This document shows positions 33,027 through 43,456 of a DNA stretch of 64,000 nt, piece after piece. Location of the stretch: the NCBI GenBank assembly GCA_001592805.2, contig CP051139.1, positions 1,612,001 through 1,676,000 of the forward strand, read 5' to 3'. Source of the stretch: Peltaster fructicola (Eukaryota > Ascomycota > Dothideomycetes). The notes under the pieces were generated by a model that worked only from the letters and a program-made list of their open reading frames with translations, did no database searches and was not told the DNA's origin. The position numbers and the translations under genes are program-made. How positions within the stretch are numbered: position 1 is the first letter of the stretch; every line of letters begins with the position of its first letter.

Positions 33027-36000
33027 GTGATCACGATGGCGCTGTCTGCAAGCGACGTACGACCAGACCCGACGTCAGACCTTGACTGGTCGGGCTATAG
33101 AGGAGCTATACATGAGATATTTGCGAGAAATGCGCGTTCACATCCACAGCGCGATTGTGTCGTCGAGACTGCATACTCAAGCTCACCAGAACGAGTATTC
33201 AACTACCAGCACATCAATGAGGCCAGCAACATCCTCGCTCATCATCTTGTCGCAAATGGGGTTCAACGAGGTGAAGTCGTCATGCTCTACTCCCATCGCG
33301 GAGTCGATTTGGTTGTTGCTGTGATGGGAACGCTCAAGGCAGGTGCAACGTTCAGTGTGATCGATCCAGCATATCCGCCCGAGCGCCAAAACATCTATCT
33401 TGATGTTGCTAAGCCTAGAGCATTAGTTGTCATCGAGAAGGCAATTCAGGAGGCAGGGCCGCTCGACCTGATTGTCCGCGAATTCATCGAGAAGAACCTG
33501 CAGATCAGGACCGAAGTGCCTGCGTTGAAGCTTAAGGATGATGGTAGTATTGTCGGTGGTGTTATCAACGGTGAGGACTGTCTCAAAGCACAATACCAGA
33601 AGCGAGCAGATCTACCAGGCGTCGTTGTCGGCCCGGACAGCACACCAACCTTGTCCTTCACATCCGGATCCGAAGGACGACCCAAAGGTGTGAAAGGTCG
33701 ACATTTCTCCTTGGCTTACTACTTTCCCTGGATGGCTGAGCGATTCGGCATGTCGGAGAAGGAGCGCTTCAGTATGCTCTCAGGCATTGCTCACGACCCG
33801 ATACAGCGAGACATCTTCACGCCCCTTTTCCTCGGCGCGACTCTGATTGTGCCTCCAGCTGAGGACATCACATTCGATCGACTTGCCAACTGGGCAGCGA
33901 CGAATCGCATTACCGTTACACATCTCACTCCTGCTATGGGTCAAATCCTGCTCGGTTCCGTTGAGCCTAAAGTCGAGACTCTGAGGAACGCCTTCTTTGT
34001 AGGTGATGTCCTGCTCAAGCGTGACTGTCGACGATTACAACAGCTTGCTCCAAATTGTAGGATTAAGAACATGTACGGCACAACCGAGACGCAACGTGCG
34101 GTATCTTACTATGAGATTCCTAGTCTCACTGAAAACGCCAAATACTTAGACAAGATGGGAGATGTGATTCCAGCCGGCACAGGAATGCTCAACGTCCAGT
34201 TATTGGTTGTCGATCGCGAGAAGAAAGAACGACAGTGCGAAGTCGGCGAGATTGGAGAGATCTACGTGCGTGCAGGTGGTCTTGCTGAGGAATACCTCGA
34301 CAACGAAGAAAAGAATCGGGAGAAGTTTGTCCGCAATTGGTTCGTTGATGAGCAAAAATGGACAAACGAGGACAAGGCACGAGCAGCGGCTAAGCCAGAG
34401 CCTTGGCGGGAGTTCTACTTTGGTCCTCGAGATCGCATGTACCGATCAGGTGACCTGGGAAGATACACACCTGACGGTAATGTCGAGTGTGTCGGCCGAG
34501 CAGACGACCAAGTTAAGATTCGAGGTTTCAGAATCGAGCTTGGCGAGATCGACACACATCTCAGCCAGCACTCTCTAGTGCGTGAGAATGTCACAGTCGT
34601 CCGGCGAGACCACAACGAAGAACACATTTTGGTGTCGTACTATGTGCCAGATCTGCAGCTATGGAGGGAATGGCATCCAAAGCACAGCAAAGGCACAGCT
34701 ACTCCGTCTACTGAAGGCGATCCCTCTATCGGGCAACGTCTGCAAATCTTCTCCCAGCTCTCAGATGACATCCGCGAGCACCTCAAGAGGAAGCTACCAA
34801 CATACGCTGTACCAACACAGTTCATACCAATGCTGAGGTTGCCCCTTACACCCAATGGTAAAGTTGACAAGCGAGCGCTGCCTGTTCCAGCAGAATCGGA
34901 TCTCCAAACAGCTGTTTCGACCGCCACTGATCTCGAATCACGAACGGAGACCGAGAAGGCTCTTGCTGAGATCTGGGCCTCACACCTGAGACGAAGTGCA
35001 GATGCATTACCACGAGAAACCAGCTTCTATGACATGGGTGGTAACAGCATCATGACTGTACAGATCTTGCCAAAGATCAACAAGCGATGGCAAGGCGCAA
35101 ACATACCTATGTCAATAATGACAAGAGAACCGACCTTGAAGAGCGTAGCGGGCCATATCGATCGCAGTCTTGACCCAGCCGGACTTCGTATGGACATCGC
35201 TGCTGGGAGCGAAGAGCAGCATGAGCACTATGCTAACGATCTGGTGACTCAGACTGGTCTTCTCGAAGCAAAGTATGACACAGCCAAACTTCGCAGCGTA
35301 AGCAACGGACTCAACGTGCTTCTTACCGGGGCCACTGGCTTTCTGGGAGCTTATCTGCTGAGCGATCTCATGCAGCGACATTCGCCAAACCATGTCTTTG
35401 CACATGTGCGTGCGGCAACTGCCAAGGAAGGCATGGAGCGCATCAAACAGACCTGCGTGGCGTATGGGTTGTGGCAACCCTGGTGGGCGACCGAGGGAGT
35501 ACTCGAGATTGTCACTGGTGATCTTGAGAAGCCAAAGCTAGGTCTCAGTGACGCACACTACCAGCGTATGTCAAACGAGGCTGACTTGATCATTCACAAT
35601 GGTGCTCGCGTGCACTGGCTGCTGCCATATGAGAGTCTGAAGGCTGCAAACGTTATCAGCACTTTGGAGACTATCAAGCTGTGCCAGCTTGGCGATCGCA
35701 AGAAGCGTCTAGCCTTCATCAGCTCAACGAGCGCTCTCGATACCGAAGCGTTCGTCACGGCGTCGGAGAGCGGCGGAGTAATCCTTGAGTCTGATCCATT
35801 GGAGAAGAGTCGGCAAGGACTAGGTACCGGCTACGGTCAGACAAAGTGGGTGTCGGAAAAGCTCATCGGCGAAGCCTGCACTCGCGGTCTCGATGCTGTT
35901 ATCATCAGATCAGGGTACGTCCTGGGCGACCCTGAGACGGGTGTCAGCAATCTCGATGACTTCTTGGTGCGTATGCTCAAGGGCTGCCTTCAGGTCGGAT

Positions 36001-36542
36001 CAAGACCCAATGTCACGAACACAATCAACATGGTGCCGGTGACACATGTTGCGCGTCTGATTGTGGCATCGGCATTCTATGGTATCAAGGGCAACGTTAG
36101 TCACGTCGAAGCGCATCCTCGTTTGAACTTCAACGAGTTCTTGGGCTGTCTCGAGGCATATGGCTACGATATCCTGAAAGAGAGCTACGACGACTGGAGG
36201 CACAAGATCGAGAAGTACGTTGAAGCCGGACACACCGGCGACAAAGAGCTGGCTCTACTTGGGCTGTATCACATGGTGACAAGCGATCTTCCTGCTGCTA
36301 CCAAAGCGCCAAGACTTGACGACTGCAATGCACAAAGAGCTTTGCAAGAAGATCAATTCAAGCAAGGTCAGCGCTTCAAGGCGACGTCTCCAGCTGTCAC
36401 GCAGGAGACCGTAGGCAAGTATCTTGCTTTCTTAGCCGCAAGAGGCTTCATCGAGAGTAGACCAGAACTTCCGAGCATCAAGCTGGAGTCGGCGCAGATT
36501 GAAGCATTGAACAAAGTCGGTGGCCGCGGAGGAGCATCGTAG
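33027..36542 (+). CDS. LYS2: L-2-aminoadipate reductase (Lys2)
   Basis: Large subunit of aminoadipate reductase: adenylates 2-aminoadipate, holds it on a phosphopantetheine arm and reduces it to the semialdehyde in the fungal lysine pathway. One 1171-residue frame. The adenylation domain spans ~20-600 ([20 protein letters not shown] near 210, [20 protein letters not shown] near 472, [19 protein letters not shown]). The carrier domain has [12 protein letters not shown], with the modified Ser near residue 673. The reductase domain starts at [16 protein letters not shown] near 768 and includes [20 protein letters not shown]-like enzymes share this A-PCP-R plan, but length and motif wording fit Lys2. 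Alternative start at 33036. Its stop is 2 bp from the stop of the convergent GH1 gene. Confidence 0.95.
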   Translation: MITMALSASDVRPDPTSDLDWSGYRGAIHEIFARNARSHPQRDCVVETAYSSSPERVFNYQHINEASNILAHHLVANGVQRGEVVMLYSHRGVDLVVAVMGTLKAGATFSVIDPAYPPERQNIYLDVAKPRALVVIEKAIQEAGPLDLIVREFIEKNLQIRTEVPALKLKDDGSIVGGVINGEDCLKAQYQKRADLPGVVVGPDSTPTLSFTSGSEGRPKGVKGRHFSLAYYFPWMAERFGMSEKERFSMLSGIAHDPIQRDIFTPLFLGATLIVPPAEDITFDRLANWAATNRITVTHLTPAMGQILLGSVEPKVETLRNAFFVGDVLLKRDCRRLQQLAPNCRIKNMYGTTETQRAVSYYEIPSLTENAKYLDKMGDVIPAGTGMLNVQLLVVDREKKERQCEVGEIGEIYVRAGGLAEEYLDNEEKNREKFVRNWFVDEQKWTNEDKARAAAKPEPWREFYFGPRDRMYRSGDLGRYTPDGNVECVGRADDQVKIRGFRIELGEIDTHLSQHSLVRENVTVVRRDHNEEHILVSYYVPDLQLWREWHPKHSKGTATPSTEGDPSIGQRLQIFSQLSDDIREHLKRKLPTYAVPTQFIPMLRLPLTPNGKVDKRALPVPAESDLQTAVSTATDLESRTETEKALAEIWASHLRRSADALPRETSFYDMGGNSIMTVQILPKINKRWQGANIPMSIMTREPTLKSVAGHIDRSLDPAGLRMDIAAGSEEQHEHYANDLVTQTGLLEAKYDTAKLRSVSNGLNVLLTGATGFLGAYLLSDLMQRHSPNHVFAHVRAATAKEGMERIKQTCVAYGLWQPWWATEGVLEIVTGDLEKPKLGLSDAHYQRMSNEADLIIHNGARVHWLLPYESLKAANVISTLETIKLCQLGDRKKRLAFISSTSALDTEAFVTASESGGVILESDPLEKSRQGLGTGYGQTKWVSEKLIGEACTRGLDAVIIRSGYVLGDPETGVSNLDDFLVRMLKGCLQVGSRPNVTNTINMVPVTHVARLIVASAFYGIKGNVSHVEAHPRLNFNEFLGCLEAYGYDILKESYDDWRHKIEKYVEAGHTGDKELALLGLYHMVTSDLPAATKAPRLDDCNAQRALQEDQFKQGQRFKATSPAVTQETVGKYLAFLAARGFIESRPELPSIKLESAQIEALNKVGGRGGAS

Positions 36543-36544
36543 GT

Positions 36545-38486
36545 CTACTTCTGCTGGTAGATGTCGAAAGCATTGATGTATGTGAAAAAGCTTGCCTTGT
36601 AGTATCGTGGCAGTGTTGGATCGGAGAAGTTGACATATTGCATTCCGAACTTCGTTCCTGTGCCTTGGGACCACTGGTTTCGTTAGCATGGATGATGCTG
36701 TTTGTCGAACATACCTCATAGTTGTCGACGAAGCTCCACGCTACAGAGCCTATGATTTTGACGCCTTCACTCATTGCGATCAAGAGCGCTTGCATGTAGT
36801 CTTGGTAGTAGCTTGACCGGATTGGATCAGTCAGGATATCCTGCAGCAATGTCTTCTGCTCCTCGAATGGCTCGCTGAAGCCGAACTCAGTGACAGCAAT
36901 CCCGCCGTTCTTGGCAGGTCCAGGAGATGGGGTTACCCAGGTGTCTTGGATGTAATGTAAGAAGACTGGCACCCAGTCCGTAGCTCTGTGGAGCCAGGGC
37001 GAGCCTGGGTCTGCAGAGGGTCCAATGAGCCATGAGCCATCTTGCGGGGAGTAGGTGTACGTTGAGTTGACACAAGCTGGGTACAGAGGATTGCTCGAAC
37101 TGTTGATGCATGCTGCCAATCCAGAGTCTGGAGCCGAGTAGAAATTAGAGGTATAGGCGTCGTGAGCGTAGAAGTCAGCGCTGCCAAGTATCGATTGTTT
37201 CTCTTCCTCTGTTAAAGAGCGAAGGAATTGAGACACGAAGGTCTTCACACTCTGTGGATAGTCGCCTGTAAGATAGATCGGATCAGAGAACCAGCCTTCG
37301 TTGAAGTCCCAAGCACGTTGCACGGCCTGTGCATCAGCAGTCGAGTTAGTGAGTGGGATCTTGTATCCTCCATTGTTCTTGTAGGCAATCTGTGCATTAG
37401 GCATCATGGATTTGCCAAGATGATATGCCTGAGAATGGGCAAGAAGGACGCTCTGACCGCAGTACCATGGTTGTTGCAGATTAGGTATGGAGAAGTTCTT
37501 GAAGTAGTTGCTCGGGAAGGGATATTGGTTACAGAAAACGATGGCTGTACACGTTAGCATAGCGCTTATTGATAACAGATGAATCCTCACGCTCGTTGAC
37601 AGTGAACCAGACAGATACTCGATCTCCAAAGGCAGCGAATGCAATGCGAGAATACTCGACGAAGTCGCCAACGATCTCCTCACTTAGCCAGCCGCCATAT
37701 AACGTCTGTAGGTATACTGTGTTTACTGTCAGTCTGGCCTGAGCCCTCGGAATATGCTTTTCAACGCACACGGTGTGTCCCAGTGATACAGTGTAATGAC
37801 AGGAGTGATGTTGTACTGAAGACAAGTGTTGATGACATCGTTGTAGTGATCAATTGCAAGCTGGTTTACCGCACCACGTCCGAAGGGTAATATGCGAGAC
37901 CAGGACAGGGTAAAAGAGTATGTATCGACACCAATCGCTGCAATTCGTGCAATGTCATTCTTGTAGAGGTAGTAGTGGTTGTCAGTGATGTCTGCTGTCT
38001 GATTGTTGACAACGTAGTTAGGAATGCGACTGAGTCGATCCCACACACTCGGTCCTCTGCCTTGATCCTTAGCAGCTCCTTCGACCTGATATGCTGCTCC
38101 AGCTACACCGCGCCCTGAAAGTGATTAGTTCAGCGTCTTCCAGGAGATGATGACATACAGAAGTCCTTAGGGAACGACCACGACTCGTTCTTAGAGGCAA
38201 GCGGAATCTGCTGGCCCGCAGGAAATGGAGAATAGTACAGTGGTGGAGGTGGGACGAGCGATTGAGAAGGTACCGGAGTTGCTGCTACCGTAGTGGTTAT
38301 GCTGGCTTCAGCAACAGGACCGATGAAGATGTCCCAGAGATCCTCGACATCAATATTGAGACTAGTTGCGTACGCCGTTGGATTCGCAGCCGGAGTGCCT
38401 GAGAGCGTGGTGTTTCGAGGTGTCGATGAGTTTGACAGCTGGGCTACTGCCAACGACGCAAACAGCAGACATAAGACCGCCACCAT
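36545..38486 (-). CDS. Secreted GH1 beta-glucosidase
   Basis: Family 1 glycoside hydrolase, expected to split beta-glucosides outside the cell. Five exons, 38486-38159, 38114-37770, 37716-37591, 37544-36715 and 36673-36545, give 585 residues. Splicing restores RGVAGAAYQVEGAAKDQGRG, NITPVITLYHWDTP, TLYGGWLSEEIVGDF and WFTVNEPIVFCNQYPFPSNY. The acid/base Glu is in NEP (residue 266) and the nucleophile is in VTEFGF; the usual wording there is TENG, so Phe replaces Asn. A signal peptide (MVAVLCLLFASLAVAQ) is followed by an unusual ~90-residue Ser/Thr/Pro-rich spacer with NST/NTT glycosylation sites before the catalytic domain at about residue 105. The C terminus is RYYKASFFTYINAFDIYQQK. Confidence 0.92.
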
Positions 38487-39339
38487 GATTGCGAGAGATT
38501 GAGGTGGAGGAGCTGTGGAAAACGAGACCTTGACTTACGTGTCTGTAACATACGTTTTCGCAACATATACCCTTCAAGGTTTCAAGGATGTTCGGAGAGG
38601 TTACACATCGTCATTGAAGCGAACCCCTCACGAGGAGATGCTCCTCTATACTCTGAACGTACAATCCTACCTGCATCTCATCCGGGCAGGAACCACGGCT
38701 GTTGTAGCAGCAGGAGTTAGTACCTTCACTTTCTTGCTGTCCATCTTTTGTCTTCAGGATGTGGACTTCTCGGCTGCCGGTAAGTGGTCCAGCTCATGGG
38801 GAGCATCGTCAGAGGAAGGAGAAGCAGAAGCAGCTGAAGTCGCGTCGGAATACACTCTACGATGCCGTGAGTGTCGTGATACGATCTAGGTACGATGTGG
38901 TACGCGTATTTGGTGGAATAAGCGATATAGTTGTGAAGCGAAGCGGTCATGGTGTCTGCCTCTCAGACTAGCAGATAAGTCAATTTCGAACAGACCGACA
39001 GCTATTCTTGGGCTCATGGGCGCGTGCCATGATGCCGGTGGGACCGTCGGCTCTCGTGTTGCATCGAACTGGGCATAGCAGATATGATTGATGATTGCTG
39101 AAGCACAAGACACGAGCACACCGCAACTTGCTCAGGTGGGTCTTGCTTGCATCTCTTTTGAACTGGCCTCCTGCTCTATCGAAGTATGTGCATGGTAATA
39201 CACTCCGCCATCAGACAACACATTGCTAAACTGTGATAAGAAGGAGTATCGTGTCGAGGACGATAGGTACCGATTGGAAGAGAGTGTTGACTTGAAGTCC
39301 GAAGGAAGGCCTTGAACCCCAACTTCATCACCAAGCGTC
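38487..39339. other. Shared upstream region of GH1 and pyruvate decarboxylase genes
   Basis: 853 bp between divergent start codons. A 124-codon plus frame at 38515-38889 lacks family features and was not accepted. No clear regulatory motif was identified by eye. Confidence 0.4.
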
Positions 39340-41070
39340 ATGACAGAAACAATCGCACTTGCAGACTATTTGCTGACCCGTCTGCGACAACTTGGGATCG
39401 AAGCAATACACGGCGTCCCGGGAGACTACAACCTCGAACTGCTCGACCATGTGGAAGACCAAGGATTCAACTGGGTCGGCAACTGCAATGAGCTCAATGC
39501 AGGCTATGCCGCAGATGGGTATGCACGCATCAAGGGTGCTGGAGCATTGATCACAACATTTGGTGTTGGCGAACTGTCTGCCATCAATGCTGTAGCAGGT
39601 GCTTTCGCAGAGTCTGCACCAGTTGTCCATATCGTCGGCACACCGAAAAGGCACCAGCGAGCCACTCGCGCACTGATACATCACAGTCTCAATGACGGCG
39701 AGTACACATACTTCAGTCGCATGTATGAGTCCATCACGGTTGCTCAGGCGATACTTGAGGATCCAAGGACATGTCCACTTCAGATCGACACAGCCTTGCA
39801 GCAATGTCTCATACACAGCCGACCTGTATACATCACTGTGCCGGCAGACATGGTCAAGACTCCTGTCTCGTCAGCGCGGCTAACGACTAAGATACAGGTC
39901 CCTCTCGCAATATCGTCGAGCGAAGAAACGAGAGCACTCAATGCTATACTGGAGCGGATCTACAAGTCCCAGCGGCCATTGCTGTTCGTTGATGGTGAAA
40001 GTCGAGCCTTTGGCATACTGGGTCAGCTCGACGAGCTCATGAAACTTACCACTTGGCCTACCTGGACAAGCGTCTTTGGCAAGAGTTGCGTAGACGAGAC
40101 TCTGCCAAACTATTGCAACATCTGGAGAGGACCTTTCGCAACACAGGAGGAGAGAGACGCATTCGAGGCAGCAGATCTGATCTTGTGCTTTGGGCCACAC
40201 TTTAGTGGCACAAACACATATCTCCATGTCACCATACCTCCTCCAGAGAAGACTGTTCTCTTCAAAACGAACTCGATACAATCGGGCGATGAGGTCTTCA
40301 GAGACCTACCTGCAAAGCACTTCCTCAACAAGCTCATCTCAAAGCTCGACAATACCAAGATCTCAAAGTCAAACAACATTGTCGTTCGTCCTGATGTGTC
40401 GAGCAAGATAGCGAGTTTGCCTGCAGATGGAACGTTTACGCAAGACATGTTCTACCACGTTGTTGGTCAGTATCTGAGAGGAGGCGATATACTGCTCGGA
40501 GAGACTGGCACGGCAGGCTACGGGTGTCGAGACTTCCGCCTACCTCCTAAGTGCCATCTATTCAAGCCAGTGACATGGTTGTCGATCGGGTACATGCTAC
40601 CAGCAGCCCAGGGCGCAGCTTTAGCACAGCAGGAGCTGCACAAGAACGGAGTCTGGCCACCAGTCAAATCTGATGAGTCGACACGAACGATTCTGCTCAT
40701 TGGTGATGGAAGTGTACAGATGACCGTCCAAGAGATCAGCACCATGATCCGTGCGAAGCTCAACATCACAATCATCGTGATCAACAACAACGGCTACACG
40801 ATCGAGCGATGCATCCACGGCAAGCATCGAGCGTATAATGATATAGCACCATGGCGATTCTTAGATGCTCCTGGCTTCTTTGGTGCTTCCAGCGATCCAA
40901 GCGACGGCTACCATGCAGAGACAGCGCAGGCTCGCACTTGGTCAGAACTGCACAAGTTCATGCAGGTTGACAAGCCCAGCAATGGTCCAAGGCTACGAAT
41001 GATTGAGGCTTTTCTGCCTGAGCAAGATGCACCAGTGCCACTCAACTATATGTTGGAGTCGCAGAAATGA
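39340..41070 (+). CDS. PDC1: Pyruvate decarboxylase
   Basis: Thiamine-diphosphate enzyme that converts pyruvate to acetaldehyde and CO2 in alcoholic fermentation. A single exon of 576 residues, the usual length. Catalytic residues are in their standard places: Glu 51 in NCNELNAGYAADGYAR and the His pair 114-115 in LIHHSLND. The cofactor motif starts with GDGSVQMTVQEIS and ends NNNGYTIERCIHG, with the active-site Glu in TIE. Domains in order are the PYR domain (1-180), the regulatory middle domain (~190-345) and the PP domain (~385-545). Relatives include indolepyruvate and phenylpyruvate decarboxylases; the HH motif and overall wording favour pyruvate. It is convergent with the deaminase-like gene, with 10 bp between stops. 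Confidence 0.93.
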   Translation: MTETIALADYLLTRLRQLGIEAIHGVPGDYNLELLDHVEDQGFNWVGNCNELNAGYAADGYARIKGAGALITTFGVGELSAINAVAGAFAESAPVVHIVGTPKRHQRATRALIHHSLNDGEYTYFSRMYESITVAQAILEDPRTCPLQIDTALQQCLIHSRPVYITVPADMVKTPVSSARLTTKIQVPLAISSSEETRALNAILERIYKSQRPLLFVDGESRAFGILGQLDELMKLTTWPTWTSVFGKSCVDETLPNYCNIWRGPFATQEERDAFEAADLILCFGPHFSGTNTYLHVTIPPPEKTVLFKTNSIQSGDEVFRDLPAKHFLNKLISKLDNTKISKSNNIVVRPDVSSKIASLPADGTFTQDMFYHVVGQYLRGGDILLGETGTAGYGCRDFRLPPKCHLFKPVTWLSIGYMLPAAQGAALAQQELHKNGVWPPVKSDESTRTILLIGDGSVQMTVQEISTMIRAKLNITIIVINNNGYTIERCIHGKHRAYNDIAPWRFLDAPGFFGASSDPSDGYHAETAQARTWSELHKFMQVDKPSNGPRLRMIEAFLPEQDAPVPLNYMLESQK

Positions 41071-41080
41071 TGTACAAGCC

Positions 41081-42436
41081 CTACTTATTACGCTCCATCC
41101 TCTGCCTGATCTGGAGCACCTCATGCTTGGTTATGAACAGGCCATTACCCATTGGACCGCCATCCCCAGGACTGTTGTCATCACCGTCCAATGCAGCTAT
41201 CAACTTGGCGACCTTGGCACCCTCCCATTCTCCTGCAGCATTGGTCCAATAGACTCGACGAATCCCAGCAGCATGCATATAGGAGACACACCGGTAGCAG
41301 GGCCGTGATGCATGAATCGTGTTACGATCGTACAGAGGACGGTCCGGAGGAGCACTGCGCAAGACCCTGGGCCACTTGTTGAGCAGCTCGTCGTGAAGAG
41401 ATCTTGTCGATATTCTATCAGAATCAGAGCTGTCTGAGGAGAGCATAGCTGCAAGCCTAGGCATCTCTGTGTCTGTATCGTCTTGCTGTATATCCATGAC
41501 TGTGGATGGCATGGTCTCGTTACGACAACCGCCTGTTCTCGCAACGTATAGATCTGCACCATTAAGACGTGAGCTCCGCTGTCGATGTTTGATGTCCTGC
41601 TTCTGTGCAATGGGTGTGACGAGCTCAATTACAGGTGTTCCGATAGACTTCTACACTTGGTCAGGACACGCAAGTTAGATCAAGAGGAGCTTACCTTCTG
41701 AGAATGCTTCTTGGAATGTGGCCTGTCTGCACTGTTCTTGTAGGCAGTGGCCGTGCGTGTCTCTCGATCATGTACTCGTGCCATCTTGGCTGTTTCTCTG
41801 GAGCGATCATACTGTTGCGAGGGCTCGTACTGATACTGACGGTGACCTTTCTTCTTCTCCTTCTTTTTCTTCTCGTTCAAGTCTGCATCGTTCTTTGACA
41901 CTTTGTTGTTGTTGAGGTTGTACAGAGAAACCTGGTTGAGATGTGGTGGCTTCAAAACCGCACTCTTGAACGTAGTAGTTGCCAGCGCCGACTGCCTCAC
42001 AGACGGTGTTAACGTAGGCCTGTAGAAGCTGCTGCTGTCTTCGTAGCCCTCGTTTGGACGCAGTCGTATGGCCAAGGAGTGGTTTTTGACTCTGGAAAGT
42101 CCTAGATGCCAGCGTCGATGAAGCGGTAAGTGCAGACTGGATTGCCATCATCTCTGAATGCATCGAGAGAGGCACGTTGGAGCAGGGGATTGGAGTAAAT
42201 GGCTTGGACTCGCGTTTCTTGAGCTTCTCCTTCAACTCTGACATAGCAGGGCCTGTAAGAGCTGACTTCGCAATTCGACCATGCTTCAGTGCGCCACCGT
42301 TGAAGCCTGGACGGTAGTCGTTGAAGCCTTGGCCAATGACCTTACCGCCACGAACGATGATGCAGCCATGGCGATAGTGTAGTGGCGACTTGTGAGCCTG
42401 CTCCAGGCAGAGAGTGAGGTACTGATCAGACTTCAT
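41081..42436 (-). CDS. Cytidine-deaminase-fold protein with a ~250-residue insert
   Basis: Zinc deaminase-fold protein of unknown substrate. Three exons, 42436-41932, 41882-41695 and 41650-41081, give 420 residues. The N-terminal part is YRHGCIIVRGGKVIGQGFND, then SMHSEMMAIQSAL, giving the His-x-Glu half of the zinc site (His 93, Glu 95). The other half, SRPCYRCVSYMHAAGIRRVY with WTNAAGEWEGAKV, comes only at Cys 349 and Cys 352. Typical family members separate the halves by about 30 residues. The insert holds QAYVNTVCEAVGAGNYYVQE, a Lys/Glu run, GHRQYQYEPSQQYD and SSRLNGADLYVARTGG. Splice 1 uses a GTTTCT donor, chosen because it restores phase and drops an otherwise frameshifted Lys/Glu stretch. 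Catalytic residues look intact. Confidence 0.82.
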
Positions 42437-43456
42437 TTTGGTAAGTGTTATTTGGCGTAGAAGAGACTCTTGTTGCTTTGCGTTTGGGCGCTGAATGCGT
42501 GCTTCGAGTGCGAGTGCGTGTATGTGCGATGGTCGACGGTGTTTGTTGTAGTCAGAGAAAGTTGATGATGTGATTCATCTTTCTTCCTGCAGCCCACTGC
42601 CTGAGAAAGTGATCCCATTTCAGGCACGAACATCAGCGATTTCATATCATCATACTTCGCGGTGCCAAGCATAACTTCATGACCATCTACTACAGGTATG
42701 CGAAGGTATGTCGCACGTCCGTATGAAAACATTTCTACGTCAGTCAGGTGTTGCTTGGAAGAGTGTATCGCTGGCCTTGACATGAAGGCACAGCGCTCCC
42801 ACAATGCTCACGAGAGCCTTGAATGAACTCTTGCAAACTTGGGAGCACGTCGATGTGGAACTGCGGGCATGGCTATTCTATCTGTCCTGATCTGATTGCA
42901 AACTCGCCATTGTCTTGGCGCGTCATTCACGCGCTTAGCCTCGATGCACTCGCGATGCACTCGCTATGCTCACCACTCCACGCTCAGAACCACTCTAACA
43001 GGGACAATACTCAGCATGATCGTCCGCTCGTCACAAGCATTCCCGAATCATCGCCAGGGTTTGTCCCAGAAATAGCTGGGCACGCTTATAACCTGCAGGA
43101 TTACAGTGCTCCTTCGACAAGCCCTACCTCGGATCCTTCGATCCTCACGTCTCTGCGACTTCGCCAATGCCAATATGGCGTAACGACAAGGTTACAGTGT
43201 TCCTCATGCGAAACGGAGGAAATGGCAGTCTAGGGCAGCTCTAGAGTGCTACTCTTGCCAGCCTGTCTAGGGGTGAATTTGCCTCAGAAAGGCGCCGCCA
43301 GCACAGTCAGATATGCGCACTGTCGAAGGAACGCGCAAGGCTATGGCGTGCCATTCGTCCTCGTATACGACCGCGGGCGAAGCATCACCGACATTTACCT
43401 CATAAGATGCACAGTGTAGCCCTCGGCGAGTAGCATCGCACTTCCGATTCATCACC
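42437..43456. other. Shared upstream region of deaminase and SGNH genes
   Basis: 1.0 kb between divergent start codons. The minus-strand frame 42448-42804 was not accepted; it lies in the likely 5' leader. No repeat or RNA gene was seen. Confidence 0.4.

Noticed and set aside
33027-36542. NRPS-like (A-PCP-R) secondary-metabolism enzyme
   Set aside because: The same domain order occurs in Lys2; length and motif wording fit Lys2 and no biosynthetic cluster genes surround it.
38515-38889. 124-codon plus-strand frame
   Set aside because: It lies in the shared GH1/PDC upstream region and reads as a non-coding frame with no family feature.
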